Of a DNA stretch of 64,000 nt, positions 37,801 to 48,843 are shown one piece after another. Under the pieces are notes generated by a model. The model had not been told where the DNA came from and ran no database searches. It saw only the letters and a list, made by a program, of their open reading frames with translations. The first letter of the stretch is position 1. The number at the start of each line of letters is the position of its first letter. The stretch comes from Lineus longissimus (taxonomy: Eukaryota; Nemertea; Pilidiophora; Heteronemertea; Lineidae): NCBI RefSeq assembly GCF_910592395.1, contig NC_088317.1, positions 6,512,001-6,576,000 of the forward strand. The letters are read 5' to 3'. The position numbers were made by a program, and so were the translations under genes.

Positions 37801-40800
37801 CACCCGCATTTATTGTCAATCTTATCAAAACATTTTCATTTCAAACTTTAGATCCTTAGAATTTCCAATTTTCTCTCAACATTTTATCACTGCAGACAGA
37901 TGCAACCTGTCCACCTGTGACGAGTCATTCCCCATTCCCAAGCCGCTGGTCGCCGCGGTAAAGGAAATGGGTCAACTATCAGCGGATGTGGTTAAGCTAC
38001 TATTAAAACACGGTGCAACTGATGATAAAGATTACCAAGGTACGATGTTGCTTTTATGCAAAATCTCAAACACTAACCTTACGGAATCTGTTCCAATCTT
38101 TCCTGTGGACCCTAGCGTATTTGCGTATCAATGTTGTTCCGTGACTACCAAAACAGGCCGCCATTTTGGATCCGCTAATCCACGATTCGTGGAACACATC
38201 ATGGGTGCGTGAAAGTACGGGATCAAAGGGCCTTATTGGCGACTTCGCACAGAAAATGCAGAACTAACTCTATGTTGTATATATCAGTTAAAACTTTAGA
38301 GATTGAAATAGCTAAAAGATGTTTGGCTTTGTTATGAAGAACCGGCAAGAAGCATGACCAATGACGAGCCATTTGATGCTAAAACTGGCAAACATTCCAT
38401 GTCATTATTGTTAGGTTATTCTTTTGTGCAGTGCCTTTTGTTATGAAATAAACTTCAGTATTCGTTGACCACATTATTCCACCGTCTTGCAGCGAAAATC
38501 ACGGAATCGTACAGCGAATTTCAAACGACGCCGTTTTACTTGAACCTTGAAGAGAACACGCCTCAATCCACCCTGGCTGCTCTGGAACAGCTTAAGGCTG
38601 GTTCGGTCAACGTACACGCCCGCAGCAACCGACCCGAGTCGGATGGGTACACGTATCTTCATTTGGTAGTAGAAAGGTAAGGCAAAGGCAGGTACTCATT
38701 TAGCCAAATTTGCTTGTTTAACGATCTGGTTATAATCAGTGCAAGTCGACTTAAAGATAGCCCCCCCCCCCCCCCACCCCAAGTTTGGCTATCATCAAAT
38801 CTGCAACTCCTGGCCGAACATGGTACCTTTATACAGATATCGCAGTCTTGGAGTCTTTTGTCTGTTGATCGGGCAGTATATGTCAAACTGATGACTGCGG
38901 AAGTCCGACGAACCCAAACTTAATATCTCATTATTCACAAATCTTACAAGAATTGTCTCCGCAGAACTGGAATGATGTAAGAATGCTGCACATGTAGATA
39001 ATGTCCAGCTGACATTCATTCATTTTGATTCATTTTTAATGATTGAGGGACAGTAATACACAGAAATCCTGTGGGAAAGTGACCATGAATCCCATATTCT
39101 TCAGATACTACGCCACAGAGGATGTGGTCGTCAAAAACCACCTGGTCCGAATACTTTACCGACTGGCGCTAGATGGCGTTGATGTCAATGCCCGTGATGC
39201 GCATGGCGATACAATCCTTATCAAGGCCTTCAATGAAGAGGACAGAAGGTTACTGGAACATGTGATTAGATTGGGTATGTCGACTTGCTCCTCCGGGGGA
39301 CGTCGTAGTTTACTAGAAATAGGCGAGGTTAAAAATAAACTGCTATCAAAGCCCCCAGTAAGAATGTATCTTTTTCGGAACGGTAGGTGGCTTCCTCCGA
39401 TTCTGACCTACATTGCCAGGGAAAACGGGAGCATCGTGCCATCCCAGTGGTCTGTGAAGGAAACCGAAAAAGAATACGTACATCGTGAATCGAAATCAAA
39501 TATCGTCGTTGCTGTTTGTCTTGTTAGTTTTGCGCGTTGCTCCGATCAGCACCTCAACGATATCCACAGCTTGTAAGTGCAACTAGCCGGCCCTTTCCTA
39601 TTATGTAGCTTTTTTACATCATTACAGGTGTTGATGCTTCCATTCCATCTGGAAACGGCGAGGTCGTCTGCATGGAGAAGTATGACCACAAAGGCCGCTA
39701 CGTACTCACCAAGAAACCCCGCCGAATAGATATGCCCGGCCTTTGGGTGGCTGTGGAAGACAACGATGTAGACAGGGTCAAACGATGGTTGAAGGTCTGG
39801 TGCAGAGTCAATATCACGCGGTTTGACCGCAAGGTTTTGGAGGTTGCACGCGCCAAAGGTTACACAGAGGTCGCCTCTGCTCTGGAGGAGTACGCACACG
39901 TGAATGAGTTCGTCTGTTCCACATTTGCGTGCGATACGAAGAGAATGAAGCATTACCTAGCACTTGGAAAGGGTAAGAATGTGACACGATCATTTCGTCG
40001 AAAAAGATGTATATTTTGTTCCGCTAGCCATCTTGCCTGGATGCTGTATAGGCGTAATCACAGAGTAGTGGCTTGCGTTTCCTAACTCCATTGTCATCAT
40101 GATCAGAATCAAAATCCTACTAATTTGTCTATGTGGTAACCATCATTCAGTGCATCGAATATATGCAAATATTAAAGCATCAGAAACATTCGGCACAAGA
40201 ATTTTCAACATTCGAAATGTAAACTATCACATGGTTAGACTATAATCGCGTTACAACTTCAGGAAAATGGAAAGTCAACATCAAAGATGAATTCTACCAT
40301 GCGGGCTACAAGCATGACCGAAGCTCAGAGTACGTGCCGCGACCTCTAATCATCTCCGCTATCGAGATCTGTACTGCTGAAGTTGTGAGGTTCCTGCTAG
40401 AGTACGGGGCCGACCTGACGGTGCAGTATGAAGGTAAGAATTGGAATTGGTAGGCGCGGTGCATTTTTACCCGGTGTGCGTATAGACACAGTGCAGTTAA
40501 ACAATGTACTGCTGAAGTTTGGAGGTTCCCTTGAGAGTACGGGACCGATCTGACGGCGTAGTTTACTGAGGGTTAGGAAAGGGATGGGTGGATGCAGTGG
40601 GTGAATAGTCAATCGTATTTACACAGTGAGGGGTGTTAATAATATAAAGGCTACTCGGCGGAATTAGTTGGCTTCCTGTTTATTAGTATGCATGGATTTG
40701 TTACAAAGGATCCGTACTTGTGCGTGGTACCTTCTTCATGTGGACATTGCAAACATTAGCGTTTGTGAGACCATTTCTAGGGAACTCTGGTTGACTGCGC

Positions 40801-43800
40801 AGTTTATCTTTTTACAATAGCCTCTTGAATACAAAGTGAAGCAACCTAACCCTATCAAGTCGATAAACACATTTCAAAGTCGACACGCCAAAAGTGCGAT
40901 GCCAATATGAAAAGGGGTAGGTGGGTGTTTTTGCGATGTGCGTCAACCATTCAACATTATCTTTCTTGGGTTTAAATCTGACATCATTTCCCTATTTCAG
41001 AATGTGCTCCGTGTGGACCAGCTGCATTCTGGGCTTTCCGGGACGTGATTGACTGTGACGTCACCAAAGAGGTGGCAAAAGCAGCCGATCTAGTCCTGCG
41101 GGACGAGCGAGGGGCAACCATGCTGCACAAGGCCATCCTAAAAAAGGATGCAAAAAAGGCGGAAATCGTGAAAGTTTTACTGGAACGAGGTATCAATGTT
41201 GCATCACGTGACCTTAATGGTCTAACCGGAAGGGACTATTGCACCATGGGAGTGATTCCTGATATAGAAGCCAATCAAATTCGGCCTGTGATTGATGACT
41301 ACGTTTTGTACTGTGTCTCGACAGGCGAATTCGAGATTGTTGAGAGACTTATACTGGATGGTTATGATCATATTCTAGACATTAGTGGCACTGCGAAGAA
41401 GAAGACAGCGAGGGAACTGGCTTACTTGAAGGAACAAAAAGACATCTTGGAATTGCTCGCTGAAATTCCTGAATACGAGGTAATGGAATTTTAACTTGAA
41501 ATACATGTACATTAAAGACCGAAGAAATAAATTGGCAAGCGGTCATATGCCATCTACGATTTTCCTTTGCGAAAATCTCACGGTTTGTTGGTTATGGACA
41601 GTGCATAAGTGCTGAAAAACATTTTAACTTTTCGTGTTCTTGGTATTAGTTCGAATATATTCGATGCTCTTAACTAAGGAGATAATGCTAGAATGGTACA
41701 CGAGCTATTGATAGTCTCAACAGGCGGGCCAGCCGGATTCGATCAGGGGCGAGGGCGTGTGGGAGGTGTGTGCAGTGGGGTGACGCTTACGCCTCCTGCG
41801 CCAACAACTGTACGCCCACTCGTTTTCCACAACCTGGATCCGGCCCTGCGAGTCCTGCTTTATTTTGTAGGTGCTGATTGACTCGCTCCACACAGCCTGC
41901 AAATCCGGCGATCTCAAGACACTTACAAAGCTTTCTCAAGAGAAGAAAGGGGCCTATGGTAGGTACAACTCTGAATGGAAAACCGACACTTTGCGGGCAT
42001 TTAATTTTCGCAGGTATCACTTATAACACCTTTATTCCCGAAAACTAAAATCCTGGTTCCTCGCACAACAAGTGTATGTCCCAATGAAGTATTGCTCAGA
42101 ACTTTTGATGACACGACAGACGTCCGAGTTTTGTACTTCGTAGGCGTTGCGAAAACAGTCTATTGTCAGGCGTGACGATAGTCGAGTCCTACCATCTTAG
42201 GATTATCAAAATTACCTGTCGTTTTTTTTATTTCAGGTAAAGACAAGGGAGGGCGCAACATGCTTCACATGGCAGTTTTGTGGGGCCAAGCGGAGGTTGT
42301 AGCATGCGTGGTAGAGCAGTATCCTGATCTTATCAAGGACAAAGACAACGTATGTAATACCCAGAGTGGTCCGAAAATATTACAAATCGACAAAGAATTA
42401 ACTATACGAGGGACGTCCATGGAAAAATAGTTTTTCCAACGGGAGGCAGGATTTTTTCTATTTTCACACATTTTTATTTAGTTAAAAGTTGCATATCTTC
42501 ATCACGTTCTCGTGCATGTTCATAGAATCCATGGTGGTCTTCGACTACGTCACAGATTTGACAGTAAACGGGAGACGTCATGGGGGCCGCGTATTTTTGG
42601 AGTAGGTATTAAGATGGACGATTTTTTTGATAAAAATTGCTCGTTTTAAAACAGTGTTTTTTCTGTCATTCTAAACGTATTTGATGGTTTTCGAGATATT
42701 TTTAAAGAAGTTTATGTCAAAAGTGACGTGACCTGTCTATTTATGAGGCATATTGAGATATTATTTTTATTTAATGCAGCTTTGTAAATGTCCATCATGT
42801 TATCATCGTAAAATTTGGGTTTTTAAGATTTTTTCAACGCCATAAATCTTCAAAAAACATTGACACATGGACAGTTTTTTTATTTCTTCTTGAAGAAAAC
42901 AAAATCGAATAAATGAAAGAACCAAAATATCGCCTTTTAATGATAGAGACATCATGATCGATTCTTGCGGTGTTGGTTTATGTGGCATGTACATTATCAC
43001 GACAATGTTCATGGCGGTTCACAATAGATGGGGTCGTGGTTTGTAGTCAGATTGTCCTTCTCTTAGAAGCTTGATCGAGAGCATCTGCTCGAGTTTGTGT
43101 TTCGGGGTTTTCCATCTCTTGTCAGTGCATGCCCTGCCCTGCCGAGCAATCGAGCGGAAATCGGCCCGGGTTCTGAGGAGCCAGTGTCTCGCCTCTCGCA
43201 CAAGCACGAGCTAGGGAGGGGAGTGGGCACTGCCTGCCAGTTCCATACCCTGGCCACATTGGGAGATCGTCGTGGGGACTATTAAACAGAACAATGATGT
43301 GGAAAATGTGCAGTTCTATTGCTTTGACTACACACAATCAGGAGAAGACAACTAACACACTCATTCGTATCGCATTTTGCAGCTGCTTCGAACACCCGTT
43401 CATTACGCCTGCTGCCTTGGAGATGGAAGGAAAATACTGCAGATCATAAATACGGCAGGCATGACTAATCTCGCTGTCCTTGACGCAGTAAGTTTCTTTT
43501 ATTCATGTCATTTGGCGCTGCCGTGAAGTGTCAAAGCTATGATCAAAAACACGCCTAGGTTTTAGTTTTTTACCTTGCCATGGGTATCTTAGTCTTTTAC
43601 CTCAGGTCTGAGTTATTAGGTCTTAGTTTGATACACCATATTTATGTGCGCAGATTCGCTGCCTGGCTTGGTGACCAAATCTGATAGAACCGAACTTCGG
43701 TTCCTTAGATAACTGGATATAATGAGACGTTTTGAGTTAGTTTTCCGTATGCAAATTGTACGCTAATTTTCGTGAGCTTGGTCATGCATTAGTAAAGTTT

Positions 43801-44394
43801 GTGCGTTTATTTCCGTCTTACAGAACAACATTAGCGCCGTAGAGTACGTGAGGGAGATGGATAAGGAGACACCGACACTCAGTAAGACTCGAGGCAGGCG
43901 TGTCAACGACTACAAGGTATGAACCATCGCCACTCACGCAAGCAACACTGACTGGGCAGGAACGTCAGGGTGAAATGTTCTGCTGTCTCCCAAGTTCTCC
44001 CTGTGCAAAATGTGTTTTTGATCTACAGTATTTATTTATAAAATCGTTGACGCCGTAGGATGGTCGCCCTAGCCATTTTGGATTTTTTTATCCGGTTACG
44101 GATTCGCATAACTCATATCAACTCATTCATGATCGGGGACATGCGTAACCGGATTCAAAAACTCCTTTCTGTAACCGCGGCGCTGATAAACTAAATTGTA
44201 GCGTATCGTTATCGTTATCGCGGCGGTGCCGACCAGAACGGGTAACCGCCCCAATGAAATCATCGCATTATAATCAGACTCAGAATCATTCTTTCTTTGT
44301 TCAGGTGCGAGAAGCAATGGTCAAAGAGCGAGAGAAAGTCTACGGTGAGCTTCCTCAGACGGATGGGGAAGCATGTCAGCAGCAGTCCGCATGA
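34801..44394 (+). CDS. Ankyrin-repeat protein, 14 exons, 861 aa
   Basis: Exons: 34801-34959, 35469-35694, 37254-37472, 37896-38039, 38493-38676, 39105-39274, 39628-39972, 40263-40433, 41001-41479, 41871-41958, 42237-42349, 43383-43487, 43824-43916, 44305-44394 (TGA). All sites are GT-AG and every phase agrees, so the model is well supported. The start is the first ATG after an acceptor-like TTTGTAG; the frame stays open upstream to 34672, so the true start could lie earlier. The product has ankyrin helices throughout (GVDVNAKNNAGNTAMHLACF, GVDVNARDAHGDTILIKAF, EVVRFLLEYGADLTVQYE, GRNMLHMAVLWGQAEVV, RTPVHYACCLGDGRKI). No membrane segment, signal peptide or catalytic domain is seen. Exons 5-8 mirror exons 1-4. 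Likely a cytosolic scaffold; partners unknown. Confidence 0.8.
38761..38775. repeat. 15-bp homopolymer C run in intron 5
   Basis: C15 followed by ACCCC lies between exons 5 and 6 of the ankyrin gene. The other strand is G-rich and could form a quadruplex. Such runs are also common sites of sequencing error. Confidence 0.8.
40506..40562 (+). pseudogene. Decayed partial copy of ankyrin exon 8
   Basis: This stretch of intron 8 repeats the end of exon 8 (40371-40425): ACTGCTGAAGT, GGAGGTTCCC, AGAGTACGGG, CCGATCTGACGG. It carries substitutions and has lost both the frame and the donor. It is 135 bp downstream of its source, so it arose by local tandem duplication. Confidence 0.75.
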
Positions 44395-45114
44395 GCAGGA
44401 ACTGATTCTGGAGGCAACATTCAAGGCAGATGATCACGGTGGCACGGTTACCAACTCAAAAATTAGGAGATAAACCAAACATTTCCCTAATTAGTCAAAT
44501 CCACATGCACCAGATGCATAAGTAGAGAACATTTATCGTGCAAACTGTACTCCCCTATTGTATTATCACTGACGGATTGTGGTACAATATATGGTTCTAC
44601 ACGCGTATGTAAAGGCCATGTCTGTCAATACCTCAGAGATGAAAAGCGCACGATAGAATCATTTGTGCCTTCAAACTTCTACACCGGAACAAGATAAATA
44701 CCCTTCTTGGAGTTCATGCTTAACTTTGTTAATTTCGCTGACTTTTCACTTGTATAAGACGTGATGATGATGAACTGACTGTGATATTTCAAAGATCTTA
44801 ACAGAAAACTCAAATAGTTTCTATAACGTCATCGATATGACCAGTCTGCCATTTTCTGAAATGGAGATATCAGCGCCATCTGAGTTGTACTAGCCTTGTC
44901 TACTTACACATTAATTATCATGATGATATTCAACGCCATGTCAATTCTATAACTCATTACCCTCTGTTCATGCATTTCGTGCCATTATACTATTTCATAT
45001 GCATGGAGTCATTCAAACTATACGGAATCTTTGAGTGGAGTTTTCTCAAAATGAAAAATTCGCTGATTAGTCACTTCGAGAAAATCATGGACGACGTGCT
45101 TTGATATACTACAG
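44395..45114. other. Region 3' of the ankyrin gene
   Basis: Probable 3' UTR followed by non-coding DNA. I see no well-placed AATAAA within the first few hundred bases. AAGATAAATA near 44693 is a weak candidate. Confidence 0.35.
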
Positions 45115-45123
45115 AGTATCAAT

Positions 45124-46364
45124 GGCTTATTATAAACCGCGAGATGAGGAATTGCGAAATCGCGAGATGAGTAATTATTATTTTCTGCCACAAGATTTTC
45201 TACTTCCCCGGACCATGACAATCACCATTTCTAACGCTACTGTCCACTTCTCCATTCAATGATAGTAGGGCCGAAGACAATACAAAGGTTACATGCAACT
45301 GCATGTTCATCTTGACCACAAAGGTTTTTGCAACTTATCAAGATATACTGTGAGTATAATACCACGAGGTTCATGATGCTGCATGTATCAAGATTATTTT
45401 CACGTTACGCCTGGCGGCACAAGTCACCATACACAAGATTGACCGATAGCAAGGGCTGACTTCGATTGCTTACTCTAGGGTGGAGTGCGAGTGCCCGAGC
45501 GTGACGTCACCGATGAGGTAATGCGTGCTCTGCGCATGTCGAGTGAGGGGAACAATCGAACGGCCCGCGAGAATGGAGTAGCGAATAATCATGGCGGCGC
45601 CGAACTTAAATCGTGAGTTTGTGATAAGTTTTTTCCAATTTGACGAGTTACTCCAGCCCCCAGACGGTCAATTCCTTGGCTGATCATGTACATTGACGGT
45701 GCAGGCCTACTTTGTACAAACTGTGTTGTTTAGGCCCTTTCAGTGTCTGAGAACGCATTACAACCGATGTCAGCTAGCAATCCGATAACTATTGTTCTAG
45801 TTCTACTTCATTTAGGGATATTTGGTAACGAACAGAAGAAATACGGCCAAAAACAGGGGTTTTTTTCATCAGAAAACGTGCTTACAAGTTGCTGGCAGCC
45901 ATGATTAATCACGTGTTCTGCGGGTAATTCAAAACCCACTCCTGTGCGGTCCAGGGTAGTCCTCGAGGAACTAAGTAGGTCAAATATGACGTCACTCGGG
46001 TAGTCACCCGAGCAAAATTCTATGTTCGATTGCTCCCCGAGTCGCTCGGGGAGAACTCGAGTAAGCAATCGAAGTCGGCCATAGGCATGCACCTGGTGAA
46101 CGTCTGGTCATCCCTCAAAATAGCGCGGGATAGTCTGACAATCGAAACTAGGCTATAAATTAGGTTAAATTCCACACATCGCACAGCGGAGTCTATTTCA
46201 ATGGGCCAATCAAAACAAGGATAGCTCCCTACTACAGCCTCGGTCTCATGAATGTTCGCCTTTTCAGGTTCCATATTTGCTACACATCCTGTGACGAATG
46301 GTACGCTCACCGAGGTTGGCATCTCGCGATTTCGCATTCCGCATCTCGCGGTTTATAATAAGCC
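45124..46364. mobile_element. 1241-bp TIR element with 9-bp target duplication
   Basis: The ends are inverted copies of about 47 bp (GGCTTATTATAAACCGCGAG inward, with CGCGAGATG twice). AGTATCAAT flanks both sides (45115-45123 and 46365-46373). A 9-bp duplication suits Mutator-like or Merlin-like elements. A second, inner inverted pair (CTGACTTCGATTGCTTACTC near 45457 and its complement near 46059-46079) suggests a nested element. Two minus-strand frames (45808-46092 and 46020-46337) show no transposase motif, so it appears non-autonomous. Confidence 0.75.
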
Positions 46365-46373
46365 AGTATCAAT

Positions 46374-47163
46374 CGTAGTCAACTGCGCTTATCGTTTTTC
46401 TTCTCTCTAAAACATTTTTCTTGACTCTAAAGTCATTCAGAAGAGCATAGCAGCCGGTGTGATTTGTTAGGGATTTCATGAATAAGCCAGGTGTTCTCTA
46501 GCAGGCTGCGATAGTTTAACTGACCTTTGCACACAGGATTTATTTGATAGACAGCCATTCATGTGATCATTGGAGTAGTCATGATGATATTCTTATAAGA
46601 TTATTAGATGGGATCTTGGCAAAGTATAAAAATCCTGCATGAACTCGTAAAAAATGTCCTTCGCGAAATTGAATATTAACTGAATATCGTTTTTTTTTCA
46701 TGACCTCGGCAGCTCAGTTGCTTCCCCTGTCAATTTCAAAGAATGATGTTTGGTCAAAAGGGTAGTCGTTTGCCCCTTCGTGCCATGCACTCTGGCTACG
46801 GCTATCTTATATGCCACACGGAAAGATATGTTTGGCGATTACCACACGGTGGTCAATCACATTTACACTGGTTACGGGCACAATAGTATACTCGGCCGAA
46901 TATTTTCTCAAACGTGCCTATAGGTACTCGAAGGTGTATTGTGTCTTCTTCAGGTTTTAACCCACAGCCTCAACTACCATTATTATCATTTAGCCCTCTA
47001 ATCAATGTTTATAAACGATACAGTATGAAACGAAGACGTTCTTCAAAACTCGTCCTTCTGTAAAAATGTGACTGGCAACACTGTACAGTGTATATATAAT
47101 ATTTTACCGAAATAAATGCCTATTAAAGTGACAAAATGATACTGCGTTGAGTTGTCTCTCTTC
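46374..47163. other. Left flank of the Polinton
   Basis: Non-coding host DNA with no gene recognised. It ends at the target-site copy CTTCGA. Confidence 0.5.
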
Positions 47164-47169
47164 CTTCGA
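47164..47169. repeat. Target-site duplication, left
   Basis: CTTCGA immediately before the element's AGTAGTGTAAT terminus. The same hexamer follows the right end. Six base pairs is the size known for Polintons. Confidence 0.9.
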
Positions 47170-47527
47170 AGTAGTGTAATAATGGGCATTCTAACTCAAG
47201 CTCAAATCCCAGTCAAAAATCTCCAAGTCAAATCCCAGTCAACACGTTTCAAAACTTATCTCAGTCAAATCTCAGTCTAAACAGTTTCCAGTCATTTCTC
47301 AGTCAAGTCACAAAATCGTCCAAATCGTCCAAATTTATAAAAAATTACAAAATTTACAAAATTTACAAAATTTACAAAAATGATAAAAATTACAAAAATG
47401 ACAAAAATTTAAAATTTAAAAAAATTACAAAAATTACAAAAATTTAAAATTTAAAAAAATTACAAAAATTAAAAAAAATTAAAAAATTTACAAAAATTAC
47501 AAAAATTACCAAAATGACAAAAATGAC

Positions 47528-47567
47528 AAAACGTCTACTTAACAAAAATTATTTTCTTGTAAATAAA
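47528..47567 (+). promoter_or_regulatory. Early-type promoter motif of the TIR gene
   Basis: AAAACGTCTACTTAAC followed by a T-rich stretch and AAATAAA before the ATG. The same 46-bp block (47528-47573) recurs exactly at 48203-48248 before the third gene. A variant, AAACGTATACTTAAC, precedes PolB. It is absent from the capsid-side genes. Confidence 0.5.
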
Positions 47568-47867
47568 ATGAACTTTCCGTCAAACGAAGAACTTGAATCA
47601 AGAGTCACAGAGTCAACAGATTATCTAAAATTTAAAGATCTTCCAGTGAACAAATGGTACAAAATCAACTCATTCAGAAGTATAAGCACAAAAATAGGAG
47701 AATCAACACTCCTTGAACTTGAAGACTCAGAATCTAAAGAGTTGACAGTGTGGGCGACGAGTGTCATCAAACAAAAAATAAATCTTGATCACAATTATAT
47801 AAGGTTCACAGGAGTCAAGGAAACAAAACAGGGTAAAAAGTTTTATGGATTTAACCTCTTGGAATAA
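47568..47867 (+). CDS. TIR-encoded small protein, 99 aa (left copy)
   Basis: The start is taken at ATG 47568, which follows AAATAAA as in other genes of the element. An upstream ATG at 47514 lies in the A+T-rich tract and would add 18 residues. The protein has alternating hydrophobic strands and the core LKFKDLPVNKWYKI, then TKIGESTLLELED. The next two genes share the LP-N-WYKI core. The pattern (entry loop, WYKI strand, TK-G strand) suggests a small beta-barrel, possibly an OB-like nucleic-acid binder; this is inference. Because it lies inside the TIR, the element carries two inward-facing copies whose translated proteins agree. Confidence 0.75.
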   Translation: MNFPSNEELESRVTESTDYLKFKDLPVNKWYKINSFRSISTKIGESTLLELEDSESKELTVWATSVIKQKINLDHNYIRFTGVKETKQGKKFYGFNLLE

Positions 47868-47907
47868 TGACAAAACCTATATCTGAAGAAAATAAAAACA
47901 TAATAAA

Positions 47908-48174
47908 ATGAGAGAAGTATATGTCAATTGGAGAAATCTTCCTGATAATACTTGGTATAAGATTGATAGATTGGACTATTTATCAATAACAGATAAGTAT
48001 GATTTTTTACTATTTTTATATCCCAGAGATGATAAAAAAACTTTGTATATTGTAAGACTGACAAAACGAATTAAGGATAAAATTTTAGACCTGGGTGATA
48101 TAAGCCCTCTTCTAGACGATGATGTCTTCATTTACAAAAAAGACAATGATATGAGTCAACATTGGATTTTTTAA
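47908..48174 (+). CDS. TIR-gene paralogue, 88 aa
   Basis: Starts just inside the left TIR at ATG 47908, preceded by TAATAAA. The core VNWRNLPDNTWYKIDRLDYL is clearly related to the TIR protein and very close to the next gene, including the shared C-terminal VFIYKKDN and QHWIF. No known domain. Alternating hydrophobic residues suggest a compact beta fold. It is a member of a three-gene family at the left end. Confidence 0.65.
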   Translation: MREVYVNWRNLPDNTWYKIDRLDYLSITDKYDFLLFLYPRDDKKTLYIVRLTKRIKDKILDLGDISPLLDDDVFIYKKDNDMSQHWIF

Positions 48175-48202
48175 ATAAAAAAGAACAACTTGATTAATTT
48201 AA

Positions 48203-48242
48203 AAAACGTCTACTTAACAAAAATTATTTTCTTGTAAATAAA
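48203..48242 (+). promoter_or_regulatory. Early-type promoter motif, internal copy
   Basis: Exact repeat of the TIR promoter block at 47528-47567, including ACGTCTACTTAAC and TTTTCTTGTAAATAAA. Confidence 0.5.
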
Positions 48243-48497
48243 ATGAACGAAGTATATGTCAATTGGAAAAATCTTCCTGATAATACCTGGTATAAAATTG
48301 AAAAAATAGATATTCTATCATCAACTGATAAGTATGCTTTTTTACTATCGTTAATACCCAGAGATAAAAAAACCTTGTACAGTGTAATATTACCAAAAGA
48401 AATAAAGGAAAATATTTTAGATTTGGGTCCTCATGATGAAGATGAGGTCTTCATTTACAAAAAAGATGATGATATTTCTCAACATTGGATTTTTTAA
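48243..48497 (+). CDS. TIR-gene paralogue, 84 aa
   Basis: Near-duplicate of the preceding gene (VNWKNLPDNTWYKIEKIDIL, C-terminus VFIYKKDDDISQHWIF). Its upstream 46 bp is an exact copy of the TIR gene's promoter block rather than of its neighbour's. So the cassette combines a TIR-type promoter with a body like the second gene. Function unknown; same small beta-rich family. Confidence 0.65.
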   Translation: MNEVYVNWKNLPDNTWYKIEKIDILSSTDKYAFLLSLIPRDKKTLYSVILPKEIKENILDLGPHDEDEVFIYKKDDDISQHWIF

Positions 48498-48807
48498 AAA
48501 AATTAAAAAACTTTTCCTTATAATAAATGAACCCTCATCCATGATGATTTTCACAAATTCTCATGGGTGTGGTGAACCCTAAGTTCTAGATTTTCGCTCA
48601 AGTGAGGATTAACTAGAATTTTAAATTTCACTAGAGTTCTTTCAACTTCTCAATATTGGGAAATTTGAAAAGTCATATGACCAAGAGGCTAGTATTTTTA
48701 ACTCATCAGTGGATAATAAAGTGGTTGTCTTCATTTGGAATTTTATAATCAAAAACTTGATTATAAAATGACTTATTGAAACCGAAACTAAAAAAGGGGA
48801 ATCCCCT
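48498..48807. other. Intergenic region with an orphan start motif and a hairpin
   Basis: AATAAATG at 48522-48529 opens only five codons before TGA, which may mark a dead gene. A perfect 11-bp hairpin, ATTTTATAATC / GATTATAAAAT, lies at 48740-48769, and GGGGAATCCCC at 48796-48806 is a short palindrome. No gene is seen. Confidence 0.5.
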
Positions 48808-48843
48808 AAACGTATACTTAACTAAAAACTTTTTCATAAATAA
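48808..48843 (+). promoter_or_regulatory. Early-type promoter motif of PolB
   Basis: ACGTATACTTAACT about 30 nt before the PolB ATG, then CATAAATAAATG. It combines the motif of the TIR gene with the AATAAATG start seen in most genes here. Confidence 0.45.

Larger units (their letters stand above)
47170..47907 (+). repeat. Polinton left terminal inverted repeat
   Basis: 738 bp, matched by 63134-63871 with no length difference. I count about five substitutions, mainly in the A+T-rich simple-repeat tract (about 47336-47530). The outer part carries spaced copies of CAGTCAAATCYCAGTC. The inner part contains the complete TIR gene. Confidence 0.9.

Noticed and set aside
44123-44317. Minus-strand frame over the last ankyrin exon
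   Set aside because: The plus strand has a well-phased exon with acceptor and stop; the opposite frame has no support.
47514-47567. N-terminal extension of the TIR protein from ATG 47514 (or from 63608 on the right)
   Set aside because: It is encoded by the A+T-rich simple repeat, differs between the two TIRs, and lies upstream of the shared AAATAAA start context.
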